Below are positions 52,832-60,729 of a stretch of 64,000 nt of DNA, piece by piece. The translations under genes and the position numbers were made by a program. The notes beneath the pieces are model-generated. The model was not told where the DNA came from and searched no databases. It worked only from the letters and a program-made list of their open reading frames with translations. Positions within the stretch are counted from its first letter, which is position 1; every line of letters starts with the position of its first letter. This DNA comes from Bradyrhizobium sp. SZCCT0153 (GTDB taxonomy: Bacteria > Pseudomonadota > Alphaproteobacteria > Rhizobiales > Xanthobacteraceae): the NCBI RefSeq assembly GCF_018129995.1, contig NZ_JAFCKS010000002.1:1178001-1242000 (forward strand). The letters are read 5' to 3'.

Positions 52832-53602
52832 CTACCGCTTCCGGTTCACAAATGCCTGCATCAGCCGCGTCGGCTCGTCCGTCAGGAACGACTCGCCGAA
52901 CACCTTGACGCTGAGGTTCACCGACTCGGTCAGCGGCAGTTCCTCCCACTGCCGCAGCAGTGCCTTCTGCGAGCGTAGCGCCTCGGGGCCGCATTCGAGC
53001 AACGCATTTACGAGGTGCTCGACCTCGGCATCGAGCCCGCCCTCCGGCGCGACCTTGTCGACCAGTCCCCAGGCCAGCGCCGTCGGCGCGTCGATGTTTT
53101 CCGCCGTCATCACCAGCCAGCGCGCGCGGGCCCAGCCGATCAGGCGCGGCAGCAGCGCGGCGTGGATCACAGAGGGAATACCGACGCGCACCTCCGGCAT
53201 GCCGAAATGCGCATCATGCGCCGCGATCCGGAAGTCGCAGGCGGCCGCGACCTCGAGCCCGCCGCCGAGGCACCAGCCGGGCATGCGTGCGATCATGGGG
53301 GCCGGGAAGGCGCGCACGGCCTCGCAGAGGTCGCGCAGGCGGCTGATGAAGGTCTCGGCGGACTTCTGGTCGAGCCTAGCCATCTCCTTGATGTCGGCGC
53401 CGCCGATCATGCTCTTCTCGCTCTGGCCGCGCAGCACCACAACCCGGATGCTGCGATCGGAAGAGAGCTGCTGCAAGCCTTCGCGAAGCGCATCGGTGAC
53501 GGGCGAGCCCAAAATGTTCAGCGAACCGGCGTTGCAGATCGCGACATGAATGACGCCGCGCGCATCGCGCGTCACGCCGCAGTGGTTGTTGAGCATTTCC
53601 AT
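52832..53602 (-). CDS. Enoyl-CoA hydratase/isomerase family protein
   Basis: A 256-residue crotonase-fold protein. The CoA-binding GADIKEMARLDQ, oxyanion-hole GWCLGGGLEVAAACDFRIA and EVRVGIPSVIHAALLPRLIGWARA blocks are clear. The start at 53602 (MEMLNNH) gives a normal-length domain; the frame reaches 53656 with no family sequence. The catalytic pair of Glu residues cannot be verified at both positions: the second family Glu region reads MPEVRVGIPSVI, consistent with hydratase. It is transcribed toward the thiolase gene. Confidence 0.9.
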   Translation of the reverse strand: MEMLNNHCGVTRDARGVIHVAICNAGSLNILGSPVTDALREGLQQLSSDRSIRVVVLRGQSEKSMIGGADIKEMARLDQKSAETFISRLRDLCEAVRAFPAPMIARMPGWCLGGGLEVAAACDFRIAAHDAHFGMPEVRVGIPSVIHAALLPRLIGWARARWLVMTAENIDAPTALAWGLVDKVAPEGGLDAEVEHLVNALLECGPEALRSQKALLRQWEELPLTESVNLSVKVFGESFLTDEPTRLMQAFVNRKR

Positions 53603-53725
53603 CGTGGCATCTCGAAAGTTTCGTGGACCAGCGCGAGGCGCACCCGTCGGGATCACTTCCGGGCCGAAACGCCCGGCTTGTCAAGCGGACGAGACGGGAG
53701 TTGCCAGTGCGAAGTCCGCAGCATA

Positions 53726-53743
53726 GTATGACGTCAATCATAC
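53726..53743. promoter_or_regulatory. GTATGA-N6-TCATAC inverted repeat in the divergent hydratase/thioesterase region
   Basis: GTATGA (53726-53731), CGTCAA spacer and TCATAC (53738-53743) form a perfect 6-base inverted repeat, just upstream of the thioesterase start (53756). The region is divergent between the enoyl-CoA hydratase and the thioesterase. It is likely a binding site for the nearby TetR protein. Confidence 0.5.
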
Positions 53744-53755
53744 AAAGAGGCCGCC

Positions 53756-54295
53756 ATGACCCCTAACGATCAACTCGACCTGTTTTCGCCTGCGGGCCGG
53801 CGTGAGCGGGTGGTGGACTGGCAGGTGCCTGCGCCTGTTGCGAAAGTGGCGATGGGCCTGTCGGGCATGGACGCGATGCGGGGCATCCGCGACGGCCGGC
53901 TGCCGCCGCCACCCTTTGCGAAGCTGATCGGCTTCGTCATGGCCGTGGTCGAGCCGGGCCGAATCGTCATGGAACTGGAGCCGCGCGAGGATCTCGAGAA
54001 CACCATCGGCCTCCTGCACGGGGCCACAGCCGCCGCGCTCGTCGATACCGCCATGGGTTGTGCGATCTCGACCAGGCTGGAGTCCGGGCAGGGGTCCGTC
54101 ACCCTCGACCTGAAAATGACCTTCCTGCGCCCGCTCTCGGTCCGGTCCGGGCTGATCTCCGCCGAAGGCAACGTGATCAAGCTGGGACGCCAGACCAGTT
54201 ACACCGAGGGCTTCGTCCGCGACGGTAAGGGGGCACTTGCGGTGCACGCAACGGCGACCTTTTCCATGATCGGCAACAATTTTACCGGGAATTAA
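53756..54295 (+). CDS. PaaI family hotdog thioesterase
   Basis: A 179-residue hotdog-fold acyl-CoA thioesterase. The core motif is GLLHGATAAALVDTAMGCAISTRL (with the HG-x-x-x-A-x-x-D pattern), preceded by RIVMELEPREDLENT and followed by TLDLKMTFLRPLSVRSGLISAEGNV. It releases CoA from stalled or aromatic acyl-CoA esters. ATG 53756 follows the inverted repeat by 12 bases. A TetR gene begins 59 bases downstream on the same strand. Confidence 0.92.
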   Translation: MTPNDQLDLFSPAGRRERVVDWQVPAPVAKVAMGLSGMDAMRGIRDGRLPPPPFAKLIGFVMAVVEPGRIVMELEPREDLENTIGLLHGATAAALVDTAMGCAISTRLESGQGSVTLDLKMTFLRPLSVRSGLISAEGNVIKLGRQTSYTEGFVRDGKGALAVHATATFSMIGNNFTGN

Positions 54296-54354
54296 TGCGC
54301 CGTCTGGCCGATATCCATGTTATTAGATGACCTCCGACATTCAATGAGAGCCGC

Positions 54355-54975
54355 ATGCGCTACTCCCGGGAACACAAGCAGGAAACTCACGATCGCATCG
54401 TGAAGAAGGCCTCCGTGCGGCTGCGCGAAAAGGGCGCTCACGGCATCGGCGTCGCCGACCTCATGAAGGAGGCGGGTCTGACCCATGGCGGCTTCTACGC
54501 CCATTTCGATTCCCGCGAGGCGCTGGTGATCGAGGCTTTCGCCTACGCCATGGATCGCTCCATGGACCATTGGCGCAAGCTCACCGGCGAGGCCGCTCCC
54601 GACAAGCGGTTGGCGCTGATCGCGGAGAGCTATCTCTCCGCGCTGCACCGCGACAATCCCGGCCATGGCTGCTCGATCCCCTCGCTCGGCGCCGAGATCG
54701 CCCGCGAGAGCCCGAAGACGCGCAAGGCTTTTGCCGGCAAGCTCGACGAGATGATCGAGATGATGACCGATTTCATCCCCAATCTGCCGCGGAAGGCCGC
54801 ACGCAAGCAGGCGATCGCGACCCTGGCGACGATGGCCGGCACCATGCTGCTCGCGCGAATCGCCGGATCGAGCGAACTGTCGGACGAGGTGCTGAAGACG
54901 GGCAAGGACAGTGCGCTTGACGGCGCGCGGCGTGAGACGAAGGTGACGACTGCCAGGAAGGCGAAGCAGAACTAG
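54355..54975 (+). CDS. TetR/AcrR family transcriptional regulator
   Basis: A 206-residue regulator. The N-terminal HTH is KKASVRLREKGAHGIGVADLMKEAGLTHGGFYAHFDSREALVIEAFAYAM; the GLTHGGFYAHF recognition-helix ending is typical. The C-terminal domain (ESYLSALHRDNPGHGCSIPSLGAEIARES) resembles the TetR_C group in acyl-CoA or solvent-related operons. It follows the thioesterase gene by 59 bases and probably regulates it, the divergent hydratase and perhaps the thiolase. Confidence 0.93.
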   Translation: MRYSREHKQETHDRIVKKASVRLREKGAHGIGVADLMKEAGLTHGGFYAHFDSREALVIEAFAYAMDRSMDHWRKLTGEAAPDKRLALIAESYLSALHRDNPGHGCSIPSLGAEIARESPKTRKAFAGKLDEMIEMMTDFIPNLPRKAARKQAIATLATMAGTMLLARIAGSSELSDEVLKTGKDSALDGARRETKVTTARKAKQN

Positions 54976-54978
54976 GCT

Positions 54979-55887
54979 TCATCGTCCCGCAAACAACGCC
55001 CGGTCGCGCTCCACGATCTCGCCGATGTAATCCGCCACCGCTCTGATCCGCGCCAGATCCTTGCTGTCGGCGTGCATCAGCATCCAGAACGTCCGCGTGA
55101 TCGAGACCTCGTCCGCCAGCACCGGCACGAGCTGAGGATAGTCGCCCGCCATGAAGTGCGGCAGCACCGCGATGCCGAAGCCGGCGAGCGTGGCATTGAG
55201 CTGCGCGATCAGATTCGCGCTGCGCAAGCGCGCGGAAATCCGCGGCGAGACCTGCGGCAGATAATCGAGCTCCGGCGTGAACAGGAGTTCCTCGATATAG
55301 CCGACGAAGCGGTGCTGCGGCAGCGCCTCGCGCAAGGTGATTTTCGGGAAGCGATCGAGATAGGCCGGCGCGGCATAGAGCCCGAGGCGGTAGTCGAGCA
55401 GCTTGCGGCCGACGATGCGGCCTTCCTTCGGCATGGTCAGGCTGATGGCGATATCGGCCTCGCGCTTGGAGAGGCTGAACAGCCGGGCGGTGGCCACAAG
55501 TTGCAGGTCGAGGTCCGGGTAACGGTCGGCGAAGGGCGCCAGCCGCGGCGCCAGGAACGCGGTGCCGAAGCCGTCGGGCGCGCCGATCCGTACCGTGCCG
55601 GTCAGCCGCGCCACCGAGCCGCCGACCTGCTCCTGGTTGGCGACGATGGTCGATTCCATCGCTTCCGCGCTGTCGGCGACGCGCTGGCCGGCTTCGGTCA
55701 GCAGATAGCCGGTCTTCCGCCGGTCAAACAGCTTGGCCGAGAGGTGCTTTTCCAGCCGGTCGACGCGGCGGATCACGGTGGCATGGTCGACGCCGAGCTG
55801 TTTTGCCGCAGCCGACACCGAGCCGCCCCGCACGATGGCCAGCACGAAGCGGAAGTCGTCCCAATCGATAGCGCCTTGATCCAGCAT
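54979..55887 (-). CDS. LysR family transcriptional regulator
   Basis: A LysR-type regulator of about 302 residues with an N-terminal winged HTH (WDDFRFVLAIVRGGSVSAAAKQLGVDHATVIRRVDRLEKHLSAKLFDRRKTGYLLTEAG) and a periplasmic-binding-like effector domain with SKREADIAISLTMPKEGRIVGRKL. I chose ATG 55887 (MLDQGAIDWDDF), as in family members; longer starts at 55908 or 55965 cannot be excluded. It is divergent from the valine operon, with an 8-bp inverted repeat between them, so it is the probable regulator. Confidence 0.9.
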   Translation of the reverse strand: MLDQGAIDWDDFRFVLAIVRGGSVSAAAKQLGVDHATVIRRVDRLEKHLSAKLFDRRKTGYLLTEAGQRVADSAEAMESTIVANQEQVGGSVARLTGTVRIGAPDGFGTAFLAPRLAPFADRYPDLDLQLVATARLFSLSKREADIAISLTMPKEGRIVGRKLLDYRLGLYAAPAYLDRFPKITLREALPQHRFVGYIEELLFTPELDYLPQVSPRISARLRSANLIAQLNATLAGFGIAVLPHFMAGDYPQLVPVLADEVSITRTFWMLMHADSKDLARIRAVADYIGEIVERDRALFAGR

Positions 55888-55921
55888 TTTCGCACATCTA
55901 TGGTGCATTATCTCAGACTTG

Positions 55922-55950
55922 AATCCTATAAAATGCAGGTCGATAGGATT
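55922..55950. promoter_or_regulatory. AATCCTAT-N13-ATAGGATT inverted repeat between LysR and mmsA
   Basis: AATCCTAT (55922-55929) and ATAGGATT (55943-55950) are exact reverse complements separated by 13 bases, 21 bases centre to centre (two helical turns). The site lies 38 bases upstream of mmsA and in the promoter of the LysR gene, the usual place for a LysR operator, although the classic T-N11-A is not strictly met. Confidence 0.5.
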
Positions 55951-55988
55951 TGTCAAAGCGTTCAAGCTCGCCTCAAGGAGATCATTCC

Positions 55989-57485
55989 ATGCGTTCAGTC
56001 GGACATTTCATCGGTGGCAAGGAGGTCAAGGGCACCTCGGGCCGCACCGCCGACGTTTTCGAGCCGATGACCGGTGACGTCCAGGCCAAGGTGGCGCTGG
56101 CGTCCAAGGCCGAGGTCCGCGCCGCGGTCGAGAATGCCCGTGCCGCCCAGCCGGAATGGGCTGCGACCAATCCGCAGCGCCGCGCCCGCGTCATGATGAA
56201 ATTCGTCGAGTTGGTCCAGCGCGACTACGACAAGCTCGCCGAGCTGTTGGCCCGCGAGCACGGCAAGACCGTTCCCGACGCCAAGGGCGACATCCAGCGC
56301 GGCCTCGAGGTCGCCGAGTTCGCCTGCGGCATCCCGCATCTGATGAAGGGTGAGTACACCGAAGGCGCCGGGCCCGGCATCGACATCTATTCCATGCGTC
56401 AGGCGCTCGGCGTCGTCGCCGGCATCACCCCGTTCAATTTCCCGGCGATGATCCCGATGTGGAAGTTCGCCCCGGCGATTGCCTGCGGCAACGCCTTCAT
56501 CCTGAAGCCCTCGGAGCGCGATCCCGGCGTGCCGATGCTGCTGGCCGAACTGATGATCGAGGCAGGTCTGCCGGCCGGCATCCTCAACGTCGTCAACGGT
56601 GACAAGGAAGCGGTCGACGCGATCCTCGACGATCCCGATATCAAGGCCGTCGGCTTCGTCGGTTCGACGCCGATCGCGCAGTACATCTACGAGCGCGCCG
56701 CCCAGACCGGCAAGCGCTGCCAGTGTTTTGGCGGCGCCAAGAACCACGCCATCATCATGCCGGACGCCGACATGGACCAGGCCGTCGACGCGCTGATCGG
56801 TGCGGGCTACGGCTCCGCCGGCGAACGCTGCATGGCCGTGTCCGTCGCGGTCCCCGTCGGCAAGTCCACCGCCGACCGCCTGATGGAAAAGCTGATCCCG
56901 CGCGTCGAGTCGCTCAAGATCGGCACCTCGATCGATCCGTCGGCCGACTACGGCCCGCTGGTGACGCGCGAGGCGGTCGAGAAGGTCAAGGGCTACATCG
57001 ATATCGGCATCAAGGAAGGCGCCACGCTTGCTGTCGATGGCCGTGGCTTCAAGATGCAGGGCTACGAGAACGGCTTCTATCTCGGCGGCTCGCTGTTCGA
57101 CAACGTCACCAAGGACATGCGGATCTACAAGGAAGAGATCTTCGGCCCGGTGCTCTCGGTCGTGCGCGCGCACGACTACAAGGAAGCGCTGGCGCTGCCA
57201 TCTGAACATGACTACGGCAACGGCGTTGCCATCTTCACCCGCGACGGCGACGCCGCGCGCGACTTCGCGGCCAAGGTCAATGTCGGCATGGTCGGCATCA
57301 ACGTGCCGATCCCGGTGCCGATCGCCTATTACACCTTCGGCGGCTGGAAGAAGTCGGGCTTTGGCGATCTCAATCAGCACGGTCCCGACTCGGTCCGCTT
57401 CTACACCAAGACCAAGACGGTGACCTCGCGCTGGCCGTCCGGCGTCAAGGAAGGTGCGGAGTTCTCGATCCCGCTGATGAAGTGA
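55989..57485 (+). CDS. mmsA: CoA-acylating methylmalonate-semialdehyde dehydrogenase
   Basis: A 498-residue aldehyde dehydrogenase that converts methylmalonate semialdehyde to propionyl-CoA in valine catabolism. ATG 55989 has AAGGAG nine bases upstream. Family markers: GVVAGITPFNFPAMIPMWKFAPAIACGNAFILKPSERDPG, the NAD/CoA-binding VGFVGSTPIAQYIYERAAQTGKRCQCFGGAKNHAIIMPDAD, the catalytic Cys in GSAGERCMAVSVAVP, and the C-terminal FTRDGDAARDFAAKVNVGMVGINVPIPVP. It is the first gene of the valine/isobutyrate operon, after which a palindromic repeat precedes the next gene. Confidence 0.96.
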   Translation: MRSVGHFIGGKEVKGTSGRTADVFEPMTGDVQAKVALASKAEVRAAVENARAAQPEWAATNPQRRARVMMKFVELVQRDYDKLAELLAREHGKTVPDAKGDIQRGLEVAEFACGIPHLMKGEYTEGAGPGIDIYSMRQALGVVAGITPFNFPAMIPMWKFAPAIACGNAFILKPSERDPGVPMLLAELMIEAGLPAGILNVVNGDKEAVDAILDDPDIKAVGFVGSTPIAQYIYERAAQTGKRCQCFGGAKNHAIIMPDADMDQAVDALIGAGYGSAGERCMAVSVAVPVGKSTADRLMEKLIPRVESLKIGTSIDPSADYGPLVTREAVEKVKGYIDIGIKEGATLAVDGRGFKMQGYENGFYLGGSLFDNVTKDMRIYKEEIFGPVLSVVRAHDYKEALALPSEHDYGNGVAIFTRDGDAARDFAAKVNVGMVGINVPIPVPIAYYTFGGWKKSGFGDLNQHGPDSVRFYTKTKTVTSRWPSGVKEGAEFSIPLMK

Positions 57486-57495
57486 TCCCCTCGGC

Positions 57496-57581
57496 CGTCA
57501 TTGCGAGGAGCGTAGCGACGAAGCAATCCAGCGTCTTTCCGCGGAGGAAGTCTGGATTGCTTCGCGTCGCTCGCAATGACG
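57496..57581. repeat. Palindromic intergenic repeat (CGTCATTGCGAG family) inside the valine operon
   Basis: The outer arms CGTCATTGCGAG (57496-57507) and CTCGCAATGACG (57570-57581) are exact reverse complements, as are the inner GAAGCAATCCAG and CTGGATTGCTTC. It fills most of the gap between mmsA and the acyl-CoA dehydrogenase gene and forms a strong, long hairpin in the mRNA. Confidence 0.85.
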
Positions 57582-57602
57582 AGAAAATATGAGCAGCCCA
57601 GC

Positions 57603-58748
57603 ATGCAGTTCGCTCTGAACGAGGATCAGGTCGCGGTTCGTGACATGGCGCTGGCGTTTGCGGTGGAAAAGATCGCGCCGCACGCGCTGCGCTGGGACGA
57701 GGAGAAGCATTTCCCCGTCGACGTGATGCGCGAGGCCGCAACCCTCGGCATGGGCGGCATCTACATCCGCGACGACGTCGGCGGCTCCGCCATGACCCGG
57801 TTCGACGCGGCGCTGATTTTCGAGGCGCTGGCGACAGGCTGTCCGACCACCTCGGCCTTCATCTCCATCCACAACATGGCGTCCTGGATGATCGATGCTT
57901 ATGGCAGCGACACCCAGCGCCACACATGGCTGCCAAAGCTCTGCACCATGGAGCTGATCGCGAGCTACTGCCTGACCGAGCCGGGCGCGGGCTCGGACGC
58001 GGCGGCGCTGCGCACCCGCGCGGTGCGCGAGGGCGATCACTACGTCCTCAACGGTCAGAAGCAGTTCATCTCCGGCGCCGGCGGCACCGACCTTTTGGTC
58101 GCGATGGTCCGCACCGGCGGCGACGGCCCCGGCGGCATCTCGACCCTCGTCATCGACGGCAACACGTCGGGCGTGTCGTTCGGCGCCAACGAGCGCAAGA
58201 TGGGCTGGAATGCGCAGCCAACCCGCGCCGTGATCTTCGAGAACGCCCGCGTGCCGGTGGCCAATCGGTTGAGCGAGGAGGGCGTCGGTTTCAAGATCGC
58301 GATGGCCGGCCTCGACGGCGGTCGCCTCAACATCACGGCTTGCTCGCTTGGTGGCGCGCAGACCGCGCTCGACAAGGCGCGCGCCTACATGAAGGAGCGC
58401 AAGGCGTTCGGAAAACGTCTCGACGAATTCCAGGCGCTCCAATTCAAGCTCGCCGACATGGCAATCGAGCTCGAGGCCGCCCGCACCTTCCTGTGGCGTG
58501 CCGCGGCGGCGCTGGATCGCAAGGACCCCGACGCCACCATGCTCTGCGCGATGGCCAAGCGGTTCGGCACCGATGCCGGTTTCGAGGTGGCCAACCAGGC
58601 GCTGCAGCTTCACGGCGGCTACGGTTACCTCAGCGAATACGGCATCGAGAAGATCGTGCGCGATCTGCGCGTGCACCAGATCCTCGAAGGCACCAATGAA
58701 ATCATGCGGCTCATCGTGGCGCGCAAACTGATCGAGGGGGCGCGATGA
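57603..58748 (+). CDS. Isobutyryl-CoA dehydrogenase (acyl-CoA dehydrogenase family)
   Basis: A 381-residue FAD-dependent acyl-CoA dehydrogenase. The start at ATG 57603 (MQFALNEDQ) follows the palindrome by 21 bases, with a weak GAGCAG site. The FAD-binding ASYCLTEPGAGSDAAALRT, KQFISGAGGTDLLVAM and the C-terminal catalytic-base region VHQILEGTNEIMRLIVARKLI are clear. The sequence and context (mmsA, HIBCH-like, mmsB) identify the isobutyryl-CoA step of valine degradation. It overlaps the next gene by four bases. Confidence 0.93.
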   Translation: MQFALNEDQVAVRDMALAFAVEKIAPHALRWDEEKHFPVDVMREAATLGMGGIYIRDDVGGSAMTRFDAALIFEALATGCPTTSAFISIHNMASWMIDAYGSDTQRHTWLPKLCTMELIASYCLTEPGAGSDAAALRTRAVREGDHYVLNGQKQFISGAGGTDLLVAMVRTGGDGPGGISTLVIDGNTSGVSFGANERKMGWNAQPTRAVIFENARVPVANRLSEEGVGFKIAMAGLDGGRLNITACSLGGAQTALDKARAYMKERKAFGKRLDEFQALQFKLADMAIELEAARTFLWRAAAALDRKDPDATMLCAMAKRFGTDAGFEVANQALQLHGGYGYLSEYGIEKIVRDLRVHQILEGTNEIMRLIVARKLIEGAR

Positions 58749-59812
58749 CGGCGGTGGAGGAGGGCGACCTCATCGTTCGCCGCGAGGGCGCGGCGGGCGT
58801 GATCCGGCTCAACCGGCCCAAGGCGCTCAACGCCATGACGCTGGAGATGTCCATCGGCATCGACGCGGCGCTCGATCGGTTCGAGACCGATCCAGAAGTC
58901 GCGGTGATCGTGCTGGAAGGCGCGGGCGAGCGCGGCCTCTGCGCCGGCGGCGACGTCCGCGGGCTCTGGGAGAGCTCGCGCGAAGGTGGCGACCTCGGCG
59001 CGCGGTTCTGGCGCCAGGAATACGTCATGAATGCGCGGATCGCGAGATTTCCGAAGCCCTATGTCGCGTTCATGGACGGCCTCGTGATGGGCGGCGGCGT
59101 CGGCCTCTCCGGCCATGCCAGCCACCGAATCGTCACCGATCGCACCAGGCTCGCGATGCCCGAGGTCGGGCTGGGCTTCTTCCCGGACGTTGGCGGCACC
59201 TGGCTGCTGTCGCGCTCGCCCGGCGAGATCGGCACTTATTTTGGCCTGACCGGCCAGACCATGAATGGGCCAGACGCGATCCACGCCAGGTTCGCCGACG
59301 CCGTGGTGCCGGCGGCCAAGTGGCCGGTGCTGCGTGAGGCGCTGACCAGGGTTCGAACGGGTGCAACAGCGGCCGAACTCACCAAGCTCATCAACGGTTT
59401 TGCGACCGGCGAGACTGCAGGGCCGGTCGCTGCCAAGGAGCCGGCGATCGACGCATTGTTCGGTTTCGACCGCATGGAGGACATCTTCGCTGCGCTCAAA
59501 CGCGACGGGTCGGAGTTCGCGCAGGTCACGCTGAAGACGTTGAACGAGAAATCGCCGCGCGGCATGGTGGTGACGCTGAAGCTGCTGCGGCTGGCGCGCG
59601 CCGCCTCGAGCCTGGAGGAATGTCTGGTGCGTGAATATCGCGCCGCGCTGGAGGTCTTCCGCAGCGACGATTTTCGCGAGGGCGTCCGTGCCGCCGTGAT
59701 CGACAAGGACCGCAATCCGACCTGGTCGCCGCCGCGCATCGAGGATGTGACGCCCGGGATGCTTGCGCCGTATCTTGCCGAGATCGGCGCCGACGAACTC
59801 AAGTTCAATTAA
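58745..59812 (+). CDS. Enoyl-CoA hydratase/3-hydroxyisobutyryl-CoA hydrolase family protein
   Basis: A 355-residue crotonase-family protein with the length and features of 3-hydroxyisobutyryl-CoA hydrolase: LNRPKALNAMTLEMSIGIDAAL, ERGLCAGGDVRGLWESSREGG, AFMDGLVMGGGVGLSGHASHRIVTDRTRLAMPEVGLGFFPDVGGTWLLSRSPGEIGTY. The long C-terminal part (about 150 residues beyond the usual crotonase core) supports the hydrolase. It overlaps the dehydrogenase gene by four bases and precedes mmsB by 26 bases. Confidence 0.92.
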   Translation: MTAVEEGDLIVRREGAAGVIRLNRPKALNAMTLEMSIGIDAALDRFETDPEVAVIVLEGAGERGLCAGGDVRGLWESSREGGDLGARFWRQEYVMNARIARFPKPYVAFMDGLVMGGGVGLSGHASHRIVTDRTRLAMPEVGLGFFPDVGGTWLLSRSPGEIGTYFGLTGQTMNGPDAIHARFADAVVPAAKWPVLREALTRVRTGATAAELTKLINGFATGETAGPVAAKEPAIDALFGFDRMEDIFAALKRDGSEFAQVTLKTLNEKSPRGMVVTLKLLRLARAASSLEECLVREYRAALEVFRSDDFREGVRAAVIDKDRNPTWSPPRIEDVTPGMLAPYLAEIGADELKFN

Positions 59813-59838
59813 CAACAGTCTCAAGCGGAGGAACGACA

Positions 59839-60729
59839 ATGGCCACGATCGCATTCATCGGTCTCGGCAACATGGGTGGCCCGATGGCCGCCAATCTGGT
59901 CAAGGCCGGCCACAAGGTGGTGGCGTTCGACCTCGTCGAAGCCTCGCGCGCGCAAGCCAAGGCCGACGGCGCTGGCATCGCCGACAGCGCTGCGGGCGCG
60001 GTAAAGGGTGCCGACGTCGTCGTCACCATGCTGCCGGCCGGCAAGCACGTGCTCGGCGTCTGGAACGAGGTCTTGCCCGCCATGGCGAAGGGCGCGCTGA
60101 TCATCGACTCATCCACCATCGACGTCGAGAGCGCCCGGCAGGCGCATGCGCTCGCCGGCAAGCACGGCGTGCTCTCGGTCGACGCGCCGGTGTCCGGCGG
60201 CACCGGCGGCGCCAAGGGCGCGACGCTCACCTTTATGTGCGGTGGCGAGGAAGGCGCGTTCGCGGCGGCCAAGCCGGTGCTGGAGAAGATGGGCAAGAAG
60301 ATCGTGCATTGCGGCGGCGCCGGCGCGGGCCAGGCGGCAAAGATCTGCAACAACATGATCCTCGGCATTTCCATGATCGCGGTGAGCGAGGCGTTCGCGC
60401 TCGGTGAAAAGCTCGGGCTCTCGCATCAGGCCTTGTTCGACGTCGCATCGACCTCGTCGGGCCAGTGCTGGTCGCTGACGACCTATTGCCCGGTCCCGGG
60501 CCCGGTGCCGACTTCGCCCGCCAACAACGACTACAAGCCGGGCTTTGCCTCGGCGCTGATGGTAAAGGATCTGACGCTGGCGCAGGACGCCGCCAAGGCC
60601 GCGGGCGCTGCAACGCCGCTCGGCCAGCATGCGCAGGAAATCTACCAGGCCTTCGACAAGGCTGGCCAAGGCGGGGTGGATTTTTCCGGAATTATCAAGC
60701 ACGTTAGGGGGCTAGCCGGGAAAGCTTGA
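59839..60729 (+). CDS. mmsB: 3-hydroxyisobutyrate dehydrogenase
   Basis: A 296-residue NAD-dependent beta-hydroxyacid dehydrogenase. The N-terminal FIGLGNMGGPMAANLVKAGHKVVAFDL binds NAD, SVDAPVSGGTGGAKGATLTFMCGG binds substrate, and the catalytic Lys is in GGAGAGQAAKICNNMILGI. GGAGGAACGACA serves as RBS. It produces methylmalonate semialdehyde for MmsA. The stop overlaps the acyl-CoA synthetase ATG by one base. Confidence 0.96.
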   Translation: MATIAFIGLGNMGGPMAANLVKAGHKVVAFDLVEASRAQAKADGAGIADSAAGAVKGADVVVTMLPAGKHVLGVWNEVLPAMAKGALIIDSSTIDVESARQAHALAGKHGVLSVDAPVSGGTGGAKGATLTFMCGGEEGAFAAAKPVLEKMGKKIVHCGGAGAGQAAKICNNMILGISMIAVSEAFALGEKLGLSHQALFDVASTSSGQCWSLTTYCPVPGPVPTSPANNDYKPGFASALMVKDLTLAQDAAKAAGAATPLGQHAQEIYQAFDKAGQGGVDFSGIIKHVRGLAGKA

